In this document: one piece after another, positions 8,716 to 15,986 of the stretch
Layout: each line of letters starts with the position of its first letter
Numbering within the stretch: position 1 is the stretch's first letter
Source: Prevotellaceae bacterium
GTDB lineage: Bacteria; Bacteroidota; Bacteroidia; Bacteroidales; Bacteroidaceae
Length of the DNA: 52,362 bases
Direction of reading: 5' to 3'
Assembly (NCBI GenBank): GCA_021153165.1
Contig: JAGKTZ010000005.1
Span: forward strand, 1 to 52,362
Notes under the pieces: generated by a model
Told to the model about the DNA's origin: nothing
The model's input: the letters and a program-made list of their open reading frames with translations, nothing else
The model's database searches: none
Made by a program: the position numbers and the translations under genes

Positions 8716-9411
8716 TTAGAGATAGGGATTGCCCACACGTTCGTCTGCAATATTGGTTTCAGGTCCGTGCCCGGGAAGTACGAGGGTTTCGTCGGGCAGG
8801 GCGAGGATCTTTTCCTGCAAAGCACGTACCAATGAGGCGCCGTCGCTGCCGGGCAAATCGCAACGACCAATGCTGTAGCGGAATAGACTGTCGCCGCTGA
8901 GCAGCAGATGTGAGTCGGCCAAATAGTAGCACACACCGCCGGGGGTGTGTCCTGGTGTATTAATTACCTTGACGCGTTGGTGGCCAAAGGTGATTGCTTC
9001 GCCTTCTGCAAGACCGCGTTCGACCTGGGGTAACTGCAGTGGCAAGGCGCGGTGCAGGAACATCTGCATCTGCATATCTGCACACTCATAGGTGGGGATG
9101 TCTGCACTTCCCAAGAGGGGGCGTAGACCGTAGGTGTCGCACAGAAATTGCGCACCAAAGATGTGGTCAAAATGTCCGTGGGTGTAGAGCGACAACACTG
9201 GTCGCAGTTCGTGCTGTGCGACGAACTGGCGAATCGCATCGTACTCGTGTGGGTAGAAAGCGCCGCAGTCTATGAATACGGCTTCACCACTTTCGTCCCA
9301 CAACAGATAGGTGTTTTCCTGAATCATATTTACCTCGAAGCAGACGCATCGGAGTCCATGCTGAGCATGGGGTAAATTGATTTCTCTGGGGGTGCAGGGA
9401 GCGTTGAGCAT
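8716..9411 (-). CDS. MBL-fold metallo-hydrolase (glyoxalase II-like)
   Basis: 231 aa. The metallo-beta-lactamase metal motif is SLYTHGHFDHIFG (HxHxDH), followed by NTPGHTPGGVCYYL, LSGDSLFRYSIGRCDLPG and the terminal LPGHGPETNIADER. These match the short stand-alone hydroxyacylglutathione-hydrolase-like subgroup, usually thioester hydrolases of unknown physiological substrate. Cytosolic, no signal peptide. About 47 bp separate it from the downstream ATP-grasp-like gene, so cotranscription is likely. Confidence 0.9.
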   Translation of the reverse strand: MLNAPCTPREINLPHAQHGLRCVCFEVNMIQENTYLLWDESGEAVFIDCGAFYPHEYDAIRQFVAQHELRPVLSLYTHGHFDHIFGAQFLCDTYGLRPLLGSADIPTYECADMQMQMFLHRALPLQLPQVERGLAEGEAITFGHQRVKVINTPGHTPGGVCYYLADSHLLLSGDSLFRYSIGRCDLPGSDGASLVRALQEKILALPDETLVLPGHGPETNIADERVGNPYL

Positions 9412-9462
9412 ATCTATTGTTTTTAGGAGCGGATTGGAATGAAAATTGTACAGTATAAAACA

Positions 9463-9490
9463 AGAGGAAGCGCTACATGGGAGCGCCTCT
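9463..9490 (-). terminator. Hairpin after rsmG
   Basis: An imperfect stem (AGAGG/CCTCT at 9463-9467 and 9486-9490 plus CGCT/AGCG inside) directly follows the rsmG stop and runs into TTGTTTTA on the minus strand. Probable terminator. Confidence 0.55.
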
Positions 9491-9495
9491 CTCTG

Positions 9496-10137
9496 CTATA
9501 ACATCACGTAGGTGACTTGCTTGGTTTCGAAGAATTCGTCTTTGAAATAATCTGCCAGATTCCACGTCTCAGCCGCACGTTTGAATGGCGCCAACTCGTT
9601 GGTCAGGTCACCGCCCTTCAGGCAAATCAAACCATTGGGCAGGGAATTCTTGGATTCGCGTGCCACATTCTTGCGCACAAGCTTCACCAGTTCGCCCGTA
9701 TCCATCACAGCGCGACTCACGACAAAGTCGAACTTGCGTTTTTCCTCCATCACGTTGCGATGCAGCGCTGTCACGTTGGTCAGGCCCAAGGCTTCGATCA
9801 CCGCATTGGCCACCTTGATTTTCTTACCTATACTGTCGACCAACACGAACTCGCATTCGGGGAAAAGTATGGCAAGGGGAATGCCAGGAAAACCACCGCC
9901 TGTGCCTACGTCCAAAAGGCGTGTGCCAGGACGGAAGTTGACTACTTTTGCTATGCCCAAACTGTGCAGGACGTGGTGGGAATATAGGTTGTCTATGTCC
10001 TTGCGCGAGATGACGTTGATCTTGGCATTCCATTCGCGATAGAGGGCATCGAGTTGTTCGAACTGACTTTTTTGCAAATCGGTCAGTTCTGAGAAATGGT
10101 CAAATATGATTTGTGCTACTGAGGTATTCTCTGGCAT
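9496..10137 (-). CDS. rsmG: 16S rRNA (guanine527-N7)-methyltransferase
   Basis: 213 aa RsmG/GidB, a SAM-dependent methyltransferase that modifies G527 of 16S rRNA. Recognisable parts are the N-terminal LYREWNAKINVISRKDIDNLYSHH, cut here to WNAKINVISRKDIDNLY, motif I LLDVGTGGGFPGIPLAI, and VVSRAVMD. Length is normal. A -7-like TAACTTTG lies upstream at 10168-10175 on the minus strand. Confidence 0.95.
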   Translation of the reverse strand: MPENTSVAQIIFDHFSELTDLQKSQFEQLDALYREWNAKINVISRKDIDNLYSHHVLHSLGIAKVVNFRPGTRLLDVGTGGGFPGIPLAILFPECEFVLVDSIGKKIKVANAVIEALGLTNVTALHRNVMEEKRKFDFVVSRAVMDTGELVKLVRKNVARESKNSLPNGLICLKGGDLTNELAPFKRAAETWNLADYFKDEFFETKQVTYVML

Positions 10138-10231
10138 AAGTTTTACTTATTATTAATTATACGAGAGCAAAGTTACAATTTTACGGGGAAAGAACTATAC
10201 ATCCGAGGGGAGATTTCGCAAGAATCTCCCC

Positions 10232-11008
10232 TTATTTTTTGTCTTTTTTGGAGAGAAGAAAATCATCAGCGTCTGCCCAAGCAGGAAATTTGCGACGGAA
10301 AGTAGCGATTTTTTCTACGTCAAATTCGACAGACAAGGCACCTTGTTGATCATCCATTTGCCCCACCGCTTTGCCCCGTTCATCAAAGGCCACACTGACG
10401 CCGCAGTAGGAAATATTGTCGCCGATGCCTGTGCGATTCACGCCGAATACATAGCACTGATTCTCTATGGCACGTGCGCAGAGCAGGGCTGTCCAAGCCG
10501 AGATGCGTGATGCGGGCCAATTGGCCAAATAAATGATAGCGTCGTAGTCGCCCCGACAGCGCGAGAATACAGGAAAACGCAAATCGTAGCAGGTCTGTAG
10601 CAAGAAGCGCACGCCACAAATTTCTACCACTACCCTTTCCGACCCCGAACTGTACACCTGGTCCTCGCCACCATAGGCAAAGAGGTGTCGCTTGTCGTAC
10701 TGTGCGAGAATTTCGCCTTGGGGTGAGGTGACAAACAGGCGATTGAATATTTTGCCATCTTCCGCCCAGGGCAGTGTGCCAGCAATCGGTGACTGCAGGC
10801 GTCGTGATGTATCGCGCATCCAAGTCAAAGCCGCTTGTGCCTGAATCAAAGTGTCCGCAGAAGGAGACACGTCGAAACCAGTAGCCCACATCTCGGACAG
10901 CAGGTAAAGATCGGCAGGCTCAGCGCTACTGATCATTTGTTCAACACGCTGAATATTGGCATCAACATCTCGCCAAGCGACATCTAGTTGTAGGAGTTGT
11001 ACTTTCAT
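10232..11008 (-). CDS. Carbon-nitrogen hydrolase (omega-amidase/nitrilase family)
   Basis: 258 aa of the nitrilase superfamily with the catalytic triad visible as E39 (LLSEMWATGF), K106 (QYDKRHLF) and C140 (LLQTCYDLRFPVF). The overall pattern, with ANWPASR and NRTGIG, is closest to the YafV/Nit2 omega-amidases, which hydrolyse alpha-ketoglutaramate and related amides in metabolite repair. The open frame extends one codon upstream to a TTG at 11011; the ATG at 11008 is the natural start. Immediately upstream is an 84-bp tandem repeat array whose units each carry a -7-like element facing this gene. Confidence 0.9.
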   Translation of the reverse strand: MKVQLLQLDVAWRDVDANIQRVEQMISSAEPADLYLLSEMWATGFDVSPSADTLIQAQAALTWMRDTSRRLQSPIAGTLPWAEDGKIFNRLFVTSPQGEILAQYDKRHLFAYGGEDQVYSSGSERVVVEICGVRFLLQTCYDLRFPVFSRCRGDYDAIIYLANWPASRISAWTALLCARAIENQCYVFGVNRTGIGDNISYCGVSVAFDERGKAVGQMDDQQGALSVEFDVEKIATFRRKFPAWADADDFLLSKKDKK

Positions 11009-11038
11009 CAAAAATCATTTTTGCATTCTTCGTTGGGA

Positions 11039-11330
11039 CAAAGATACGGATAAGCGAGCAAGAAATATGAAGTTTACTTCAATATTTTTTTCAGCGAGCG
11101 GAAGTATCTTGGAGATTTATCTCAAAGATACGGATAAGCGAGTAAGAAATATGAAGTTTGCTTCAATATTTTTTGCAACGAGCGGAAGTATCTTGGAGAT
11201 TTATCTCAAAGATACGGATAAGCGAGTAAGAAATATGAAGTTTGCTTCAATATTTTTTGCAGCGAGCGAAAGTATCTTGGAGATTTATCTCAAAGATACG
11301 ATTAAGCGAGCGAAATAATATCAAGTTTGC
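11039..11330 (-). repeat. 84-bp tandem repeat array with hairpins and -7-like boxes
   Basis: Three full units and a partial fourth repeat at exactly 84 bp. The word CAAAGATACG recurs at 11039, 11123, 11207 and 11291. On the minus strand this reads TATCTTTG, the Bacteroidetes -7 element, facing the hydrolase gene at 11008. Each junction also holds a 13-bp near-perfect inverted repeat with a 2-nt loop (GTATCTTGGAGAT-TT-ATCTCAAAGATAC, split here; copies at 11104-11131, 11188-11215, 11272-11299). Units differ by a few substitutions only. Because 84 is divisible by 3 a reading frame stays open, but I see no sign that it is translated. Confidence 0.85.
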
Positions 11331-11477
11331 CCCAAATATTTTTCACAGCCAACTGCTTTTTCATTTCGATTTTATCTATAAAAAACTATAAAAAACTGCA
11401 GAAATTTTGACAAAATGCCCTACCCCATCTAGAACGAAGAAATAGGATAATCGTAAGGAAATTTTGCAAGATATTAG

Positions 11478-11600
11478 ACCTCGTTGTAAAAAACCCTAAC
11501 CTTTTTCAAAAAAAGCCTTGACTTTTTTCAACAAACCCAAGGGATTTTTACACAAAGCCTTGATTTATTTTTCTCACAAAAAGGAGAATTTTCACAAAAT
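11478..11600. repeat. Dispersed intergenic AT-rich repeat, locus A
   Basis: Non-coding stretch with the words ATTAGACCTCGTTG, CCCTAACCTTTTTCAAA and CCTTGACTTTTTTCAAC. They recur in four other intergenic gaps of this window (22.2, 29.6, 39.9 and 46.1 kb). This copy is the most diverged and lacks the GCGCGAAATTTTC core. The whole gap 11331-11893 holds no credible gene. Confidence 0.6.
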
Positions 11601-11683
11601 CCGCCCCTTTTTCACCCTAGATTTTCACAAAATCCCTGATTTCATACCCTTTTTCACCAAAATCTTGCCATTTTTGCCCTTCT

Positions 11684-11737
11684 GAGAATCGCGTAGCCGC
11701 GAACAACTGGCGGCACGGTGAAAAATACGCGATTCTC
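11684..11737. other. Compound inverted repeat, possible structured RNA
   Basis: A perfect 12-bp outer stem (GAGAATCGCGTA at 11684-11695 with TACGCGATTCTC at 11726-11737) directly encloses a perfect 5-bp inner stem (GCCGC 11696-11700 with GCGGC 11710-11714). An 11-nt bulge ACGGTGAAAAA lies on one side. A further AGGCATT/AATGCCT pair (11739-11745 and 11764-11770) follows. It is much more GC-rich than its surroundings and is in a gene-free gap. Function unknown. Confidence 0.5.
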
Positions 11738-11835
11738 GAGGCATTAGTGAGGGGTGTGAAATCAATGCCTATACTCCGCTCTGAGCTGATAAAACAACGC
11801 GACGTTGAAAAGCACAAATCCTTTGAACAAACGAA

Positions 11836-11871
11836 TCGAGGCGCCATACTCATGACAGTATAGCGCCCCGA
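11836..11871 (-). terminator. Hairpin downstream of rmlB
   Basis: GGCGC-c-ATACT (11840-11850) pairs with AGTAT-a-GCGCC (11857-11867), flanked by TCG/CGA. It lies 23 bp past the rmlB stop on the minus strand. The following T content is modest, so terminator function is probable rather than certain. Confidence 0.55.
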
Positions 11872-11893
11872 TATATGCTTTCGTATCAACTTA

Positions 11894-13015
11894 TCAACGA
11901 TCGGCGTACATTTCCTCGTAATATTTTTCGTATTCGCCGCTGGTGATATTGTCCATCCATTCCTGATTTTCCAAATACCACTTGACGGTCTTTTCGATAC
12001 CTTCTTCGAATTGCAGGCAGGGTTCCCATCCGAGTTCTGCCTTCAACTTGCGGCTATCGATAGCGTAGCGCAAATCGTGGCCGGCGCGGTCAGTGACATA
12101 AGTGATGAGGTCCATATCTTCGCCTTCCTTTCTGCCCAAAAGACGGTCTACGGTGTTGATCACGACTTTAATGATGTCGATATTTTTCCATTCGTTGAAG
12201 CCGCCAATATTGTAGGTCTCGGCCACCTTGCCTTCGTGGAAGATCAGGTCGATAGCACGGGCATGATCTTCGACATAAAGCCAGTCGCGCACGTTCTCGC
12301 CCTTGCCATACACGGGCAAAGGTTTGCGGTGGCGAATATTGTTGATGAAGAGCGGAATCAGCTTTTCGGGGAACTGATAAGGTCCGTAGTTGTTGGAACA
12401 ATTGGTGACCACAGTGGGCATGCCATAGGTGTCGTGGAACGCACGTACGAAGTGGTCGCTGCTCGCCTTGCTCGCGCTATAGGGAGAGTGAGGATTGTAC
12501 TTTGTAGTTTCGACAAAAAAGTCGTCGCCGTAGACTTCGTGAGCGCTGAAATCGTTGGCCTTGCCCTCGGGATGTGTCAGTTCGAGCGCACCATAGACTT
12601 CGTCTGTAGAAATGTGATAGAAACGCTTGCCTTCGTAGTGTTCGGGCAGACTTTCCCAATACAATTTAGCCGCTTGCAACAGGGACAATGTGCCCATGAC
12701 GTTGGTGCGTGCAAAGGTGAAGGGATCCTTGATGCTGCGGTCCACATGGCTTTCGGCCGCCAGGTGGATGATGCCGTCAATATGTTCGTCCTGCATCAAT
12801 TGATAGAAGGCTTCGAAGTCGCAGATGTCCATCTTGACAAAGCGATAGTTGGGCGCCGACTCAATATCCTTGAGGTTGGCCAAATTTCCCGCATAGGTCA
12901 ACTTGTCAAGGTTGATGATCTTATACTCGGGGTATTTGTTGACAAACAAACGTACGACGTGGCTGCCGATAAAACCTGCTCCGCCTGTAATTACAATAGA
13001 CCTTTTGAATTCCAT
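11894..13015 (-). CDS. rmlB: dTDP-glucose 4,6-dehydratase
   Basis: 373 aa, extended SDR fold. GGAGFIGSHVVRLF is the NAD-binding glycine motif, THLAAESHVDRSI-type sequence appears as IHLAAESHVDRSIKDP, STDEVYGAL follows, and YSASKASSDHFVRAF is the catalytic YxxxK. It converts dTDP-glucose to dTDP-4-keto-6-deoxyglucose, the second step of dTDP-rhamnose synthesis for surface polysaccharide. It starts 21 bp after the rmlD stop, so the two are one operon. rmlA and rmlC are not in the window. Confidence 0.96.
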   Translation of the reverse strand: MEFKRSIVITGGAGFIGSHVVRLFVNKYPEYKIINLDKLTYAGNLANLKDIESAPNYRFVKMDICDFEAFYQLMQDEHIDGIIHLAAESHVDRSIKDPFTFARTNVMGTLSLLQAAKLYWESLPEHYEGKRFYHISTDEVYGALELTHPEGKANDFSAHEVYGDDFFVETTKYNPHSPYSASKASSDHFVRAFHDTYGMPTVVTNCSNNYGPYQFPEKLIPLFINNIRHRKPLPVYGKGENVRDWLYVEDHARAIDLIFHEGKVAETYNIGGFNEWKNIDIIKVVINTVDRLLGRKEGEDMDLITYVTDRAGHDLRYAIDSRKLKAELGWEPCLQFEEGIEKTVKWYLENQEWMDNITSGEYEKYYEEMYADR

Positions 13016-13036
13016 ATTATTAGTTTTTCAGATTTT

Positions 13037-13903
13037 CTAAACATTTTTGAGATTGGCAATACACTTCTTCAACGATTCTGTCCAATAGGGTACGGACACG
13101 CCAAAGGTTTGCTTCACCTTGGTCTTGTCCAACACGCTATAGGCTGGACGCTTGACGCGCGAGGGAAACTCGTCGCTATGACATGGCTGAATGTCGCAGG
13201 TTGTATGTCCGGCATATTCGGCAATCATCTTGGTGAAGTCGTACCAAGAGCAGACGCCCTCGTTGGAATAGTGGTAGATGCCTGAGTTGCCCTCAAACTT
13301 GCGACCCTCGACAATTTCGAAAATGGCTTGCGCCAGGTCGAGTGCGTAGGTGGGAGTGCCGCATTGATCGAACACGACCTTGAGCTGTGGCTTTTCGGCG
13401 GTGAGCTGTAGCATCGTCTTGACGAAGTTTTTGCCAAATTCGCTATATAGCCACGCCGTGCGCAGGATGACGTGATGACAACCGCTGGCCTGGATGTATT
13501 GTTCGCCCCACAATTTGGTCTTGCCATAGACACCGGTGGGCGTACCCTTTTGGTCCTCGGCACAAGGTGTGTTGTAGGGATCGCCACCAAAGACATAGTC
13601 GGTCGATACGTGTATCAATGTGCCACCGACCTCGTACATCGCCTTGGCCAAATGGTCGACCGCTGTGGCATTGAGCAATTCGCAGAAGGCTTCGTCCTCT
13701 TCGGCTTTGTCCACATTGGTATAGGCTGCACAGTTGATGATGACCTGAATGTCATGCTCCTTGACCATCGCCATCACAGCCGAAGCATTGGTGATGTCCA
13801 ATTCGGCTACGTCGGTAAAGATATAATTGTCGTGACTCTGAGCCGAGACAATGCGCATCTCATTGCCTAATTGCCCGTTGGCTCCAGTAACCAATATATT
13901 CAT
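13037..13903 (-). CDS. rmlD: dTDP-4-dehydrorhamnose reductase
   Basis: 288 aa. MNILVTGANGQLGNEMR is the Rossmann start, INCAAYTNVDKAEED, HVSTDYVFGG and GVYGKTKLWGE (YxxxK) are family hallmarks. It catalyses the last step of dTDP-L-rhamnose synthesis, reducing dTDP-4-keto-rhamnose with NAD(P)H. The open frame continues upstream to 13966, but the ATG at 13903 places the glycine-rich motif at the N-terminus as in other RmlD proteins, and the extra 21 residues match nothing. A promoter-like TTG-N20-TACCTTTG lies upstream. Confidence 0.95.
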   Translation of the reverse strand: MNILVTGANGQLGNEMRIVSAQSHDNYIFTDVAELDITNASAVMAMVKEHDIQVIINCAAYTNVDKAEEDEAFCELLNATAVDHLAKAMYEVGGTLIHVSTDYVFGGDPYNTPCAEDQKGTPTGVYGKTKLWGEQYIQASGCHHVILRTAWLYSEFGKNFVKTMLQLTAEKPQLKVVFDQCGTPTYALDLAQAIFEIVEGRKFEGNSGIYHYSNEGVCSWYDFTKMIAEYAGHTTCDIQPCHSDEFPSRVKRPAYSVLDKTKVKQTFGVSVPYWTESLKKCIANLKNV

Positions 13904-13977
13904 TTTGTATTGCTGTCTTGTTAGATTGTTTTCCTGTTTTTCAACGAGAAAGTACATAGCACGCACTTTCCCTATTG

Positions 13978-14008
13978 CAAAGGTAATTGTTTATTCCTTT
14001 CTGCACAA
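13978..14008 (-). promoter_or_regulatory. Promoter of rmlD-rmlB
   Basis: On the minus strand TTG (14006-14008), a 20-bp spacer and TACCTTTG (13978-13985) fit the Bacteroidetes -33/-7 pattern. It is about 75 bp upstream of the chosen rmlD ATG. Confidence 0.6.
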
Positions 14009-14060
14009 TAAAAACGGCGCTTTTTCACCCATCCAAATCATTGAGTAGGCAACTCTAGGC

Positions 14061-14096
14061 AAAAAAATAGCACCTCGGAGAGTCCGAAGTGCTATT
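14061..14096 (-). terminator. Terminator of the GH109-like gene
   Basis: A 13-bp stem (AATAGCACCTCGG at 14066-14078 with CCGAAGTGCTATT at 14084-14096, one mismatch) is followed on the minus strand by TTTTTTT. A second small hairpin ACTCT-caacg-AGAGT lies nearer the stop codon. Confidence 0.85.
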
Positions 14097-14144
14097 CTTG
14101 TATGATATTGTGTCACTCTCAACGAGAGTATATCACGTCATATC

Positions 14145-15791
14145 TTATTTTGTAGCCTTTGCAATTTCTTTCTTAGCCTTAGCTACAGCCTTGTCGTAAG
14201 CCTTTTGAGCCTTTGCCTTAGCAGCGCCTTCTGCTTTCTTCGCAGCGTCGTAGAGATCCCAGAGCTTATTCTTTTCTACAGCAGCCTTTTGAGCAGCAGT
14301 GTACTTAGCAGCAGCAGCTTCTACAGCAGCTTCCTTTTCTGGAGCAGCGTAAGCGTGCTTGTAACCCTTCACGTCGTTCCAGTGACCGCGAGTAAAGTCG
14401 GGGAATGTCACTGCAGCGCAGTTGTTATCCATTGAGATAGCGCCCAATTCTGCTACGCAGCACCATTCAGCCATGTCGTATACGTCCATATCGAGGGGAA
14501 GACCATTTTGGAGACAGTAAACGAGACGTGCATCCATCATGAAGTCCATACCACCGTGACCCATTTCACGACCGAGTTCACCGTACTTAGTCAAGATGGG
14601 GTGATAGTATTTCTTTTCGAGAGCAGCAGCTTGTTCTGCATTGATGAAGCCGTGTGCGTTGAGGTTGTCTACAGCAGGAGCATCAGTACCCTTGAGAGCG
14701 TCTGCAGAAAGAGCATACTTAGGTTCTGGATACTTAGTAGCGTAACCCTTAGTACCTGTCAACTTGAACAAACGGTTGTAAGGTTGTGGAGTCATTACGT
14801 TGTGTTGGATTTCAACTACCTTACCCTTAGCTGTACGCATCAAAGTAGTAGTGTGGTCACCATTACGGAATTCTTTGCATTCCTTACCAGTCTTCTTTTC
14901 TACCCATTCCTTACCTACGAAACTTTCTGTATCCATAGCGATAAGTGTAGTGAAGCGGTCACCACGGTGGATATCCAAACATTGAGCAACAGGACCAAGA
15001 CCGTGAGTAGCGTAAACGTCACCGCGGTTTTCCATGTTGTACTTCATACGCCAACGGAGGTTGTTCTTGTCGTTGTCGTTAGGATCTTTCCAATAGTAAT
15101 CCCAGAACCATTCGAGGCCGTGGATATAAGCACCTTCAGCGCGGATGATTTCACCGAAAACGCCATCTTGAGCCATAGCGAGTGCGTTGAGCTCGTAGTA
15201 GTCATAGCAGCAGTTTTCGAGGATGAAGCAGTGGAGGCGAGTCTTTTCAGAAAGGTTGATGAGCTCCCAGCATTGTTCGAGGTTCATTGCAGAAGGCACT
15301 TCGATAGCAGCGTGCTTGCCGTTTTCCATAGCAAACTTAGCTACGGGGAAGTGGTGATTCCAGTCAGTTGCAATGTAAACCAAGTCTACGTCTGAGCGCT
15401 TGCAGATTTCTTCATAGCCCTTTTCACCTGAATAGATTGCAGCAGGAGCAAGACCTTGCTTGCGGAGATACTGTTGGCATTCTTCAGCACGTGCCTCTTC
15501 GTAGTCGCAGAGTGCAACGATTTCAACACCTGGGATGTGTGCGAAACGATTCACAGCACCATCACCACGCATACCAAGACCTACGAAAGCTACACGTACA
15601 GTCTTGATAGGAGCAGCAGCAAGTCCGAGAACGTGTTGCTGACCTGCAGGACGCTGAGGAGTATCAATAACGATTGTACCCTTGTCCCAATGCCACTTAG
15701 TAGAAGGCGACAAAGATTGCGCTTGAGCAATGATGCCAGAGAAAGAGAGCACTACTGCCAAGCTCAAAAGAAAGAACTTTTTCATGTTCAT
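14145..15791 (-). CDS. Gfo/Idh/MocA oxidoreductase, GH109-like, secreted
   Basis: About 548 aa with a Sec signal peptide (MKKFFLLSLAVVLSFSGIIAQAQ). The NAD-binding VAFVGLGMRGDGAV, then ATDWNHHFPVAKFAMENGKH and AAIEVPSAMN, match GH109 enzymes, which use bound NAD to hydrolyse alpha-N-acetylgalactosaminides. Exact substrate is unproven. The last 65 or so residues are an unusual Ala/Lys-rich, probably helical tail (AEGAAKAKAQKAYDKAVAK). Codon choice is strongly biased, as in exbB, suggesting high expression. The frame extends to an ATG at 15824; I prefer 15791 (MNMKK) or 15785 because they put the signal peptide at the N-terminus. A good promoter and a strong terminator frame it as a single-gene unit. 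Confidence 0.85.
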   Translation of the reverse strand: MNMKKFFLLSLAVVLSFSGIIAQAQSLSPSTKWHWDKGTIVIDTPQRPAGQQHVLGLAAAPIKTVRVAFVGLGMRGDGAVNRFAHIPGVEIVALCDYEEARAEECQQYLRKQGLAPAAIYSGEKGYEEICKRSDVDLVYIATDWNHHFPVAKFAMENGKHAAIEVPSAMNLEQCWELINLSEKTRLHCFILENCCYDYYELNALAMAQDGVFGEIIRAEGAYIHGLEWFWDYYWKDPNDNDKNNLRWRMKYNMENRGDVYATHGLGPVAQCLDIHRGDRFTTLIAMDTESFVGKEWVEKKTGKECKEFRNGDHTTTLMRTAKGKVVEIQHNVMTPQPYNRLFKLTGTKGYATKYPEPKYALSADALKGTDAPAVDNLNAHGFINAEQAAALEKKYYHPILTKYGELGREMGHGGMDFMMDARLVYCLQNGLPLDMDVYDMAEWCCVAELGAISMDNNCAAVTFPDFTRGHWNDVKGYKHAYAAPEKEAAVEAAAAKYTAAQKAAVEKNKLWDLYDAAKKAEGAAKAKAQKAYDKAVAKAKKEIAKATK

Positions 15792-15841
15792 AATTTTAAC
15801 TGGTTTTAGGTTAATATTTGACATTAATTGATTTTCTCATG

Positions 15842-15873
15842 CAAAGGTACTCATAAATAAATCAAAATACAAA
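15842..15873 (-). promoter_or_regulatory. Promoter of the GH109-like gene
   Basis: TTTG (15870-15873, minus strand), 20-bp spacer, TACCTTTG (15842-15849). This is a full match to the Bacteroidetes promoter pattern, about 50 bp upstream of the preferred start. Confidence 0.75.
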
Positions 15874-15882
15874 TTAGTGCAT

Positions 15883-15925
15883 GAAAAAAAATAGAGGTTG
15901 GACAACTTTGATCTTGCCAACCTCT
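15883..15925 (-). terminator. Terminator after the TPR gene
   Basis: A perfect 9-bp stem (AGAGGTTGG at 15893-15901 with CCAACCTCT at 15917-15925) is followed on the minus strand by A and eight Ts. It closes the unit that contains the TPR gene. Confidence 0.85.
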
Positions 15926-15986
15926 AGATTTATCTCATTTTATTATTGCGCGACCTATAACTTGTCATCACAAATTTTATCGTTTC

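Noticed and set aside
10956..11318. Plus-strand open frame of 120 codons with three 28-aa repeats
   Set aside because: It starts inside the antisense of the hydrolase gene and stays open only because the DNA repeat is 84 bp, a multiple of three. No start signal or recognisable protein.
11039..11330. 84-bp repeats considered as a CRISPR or tandem gene
   Set aside because: The unit is uninterrupted and nearly identical throughout, with no unique spacers.
11617..11889. Minus-strand open frame of 90 codons in the gap after rmlB
   Set aside because: It runs through the compound hairpin and the rmlB terminator, has no family resemblance and no upstream signal.
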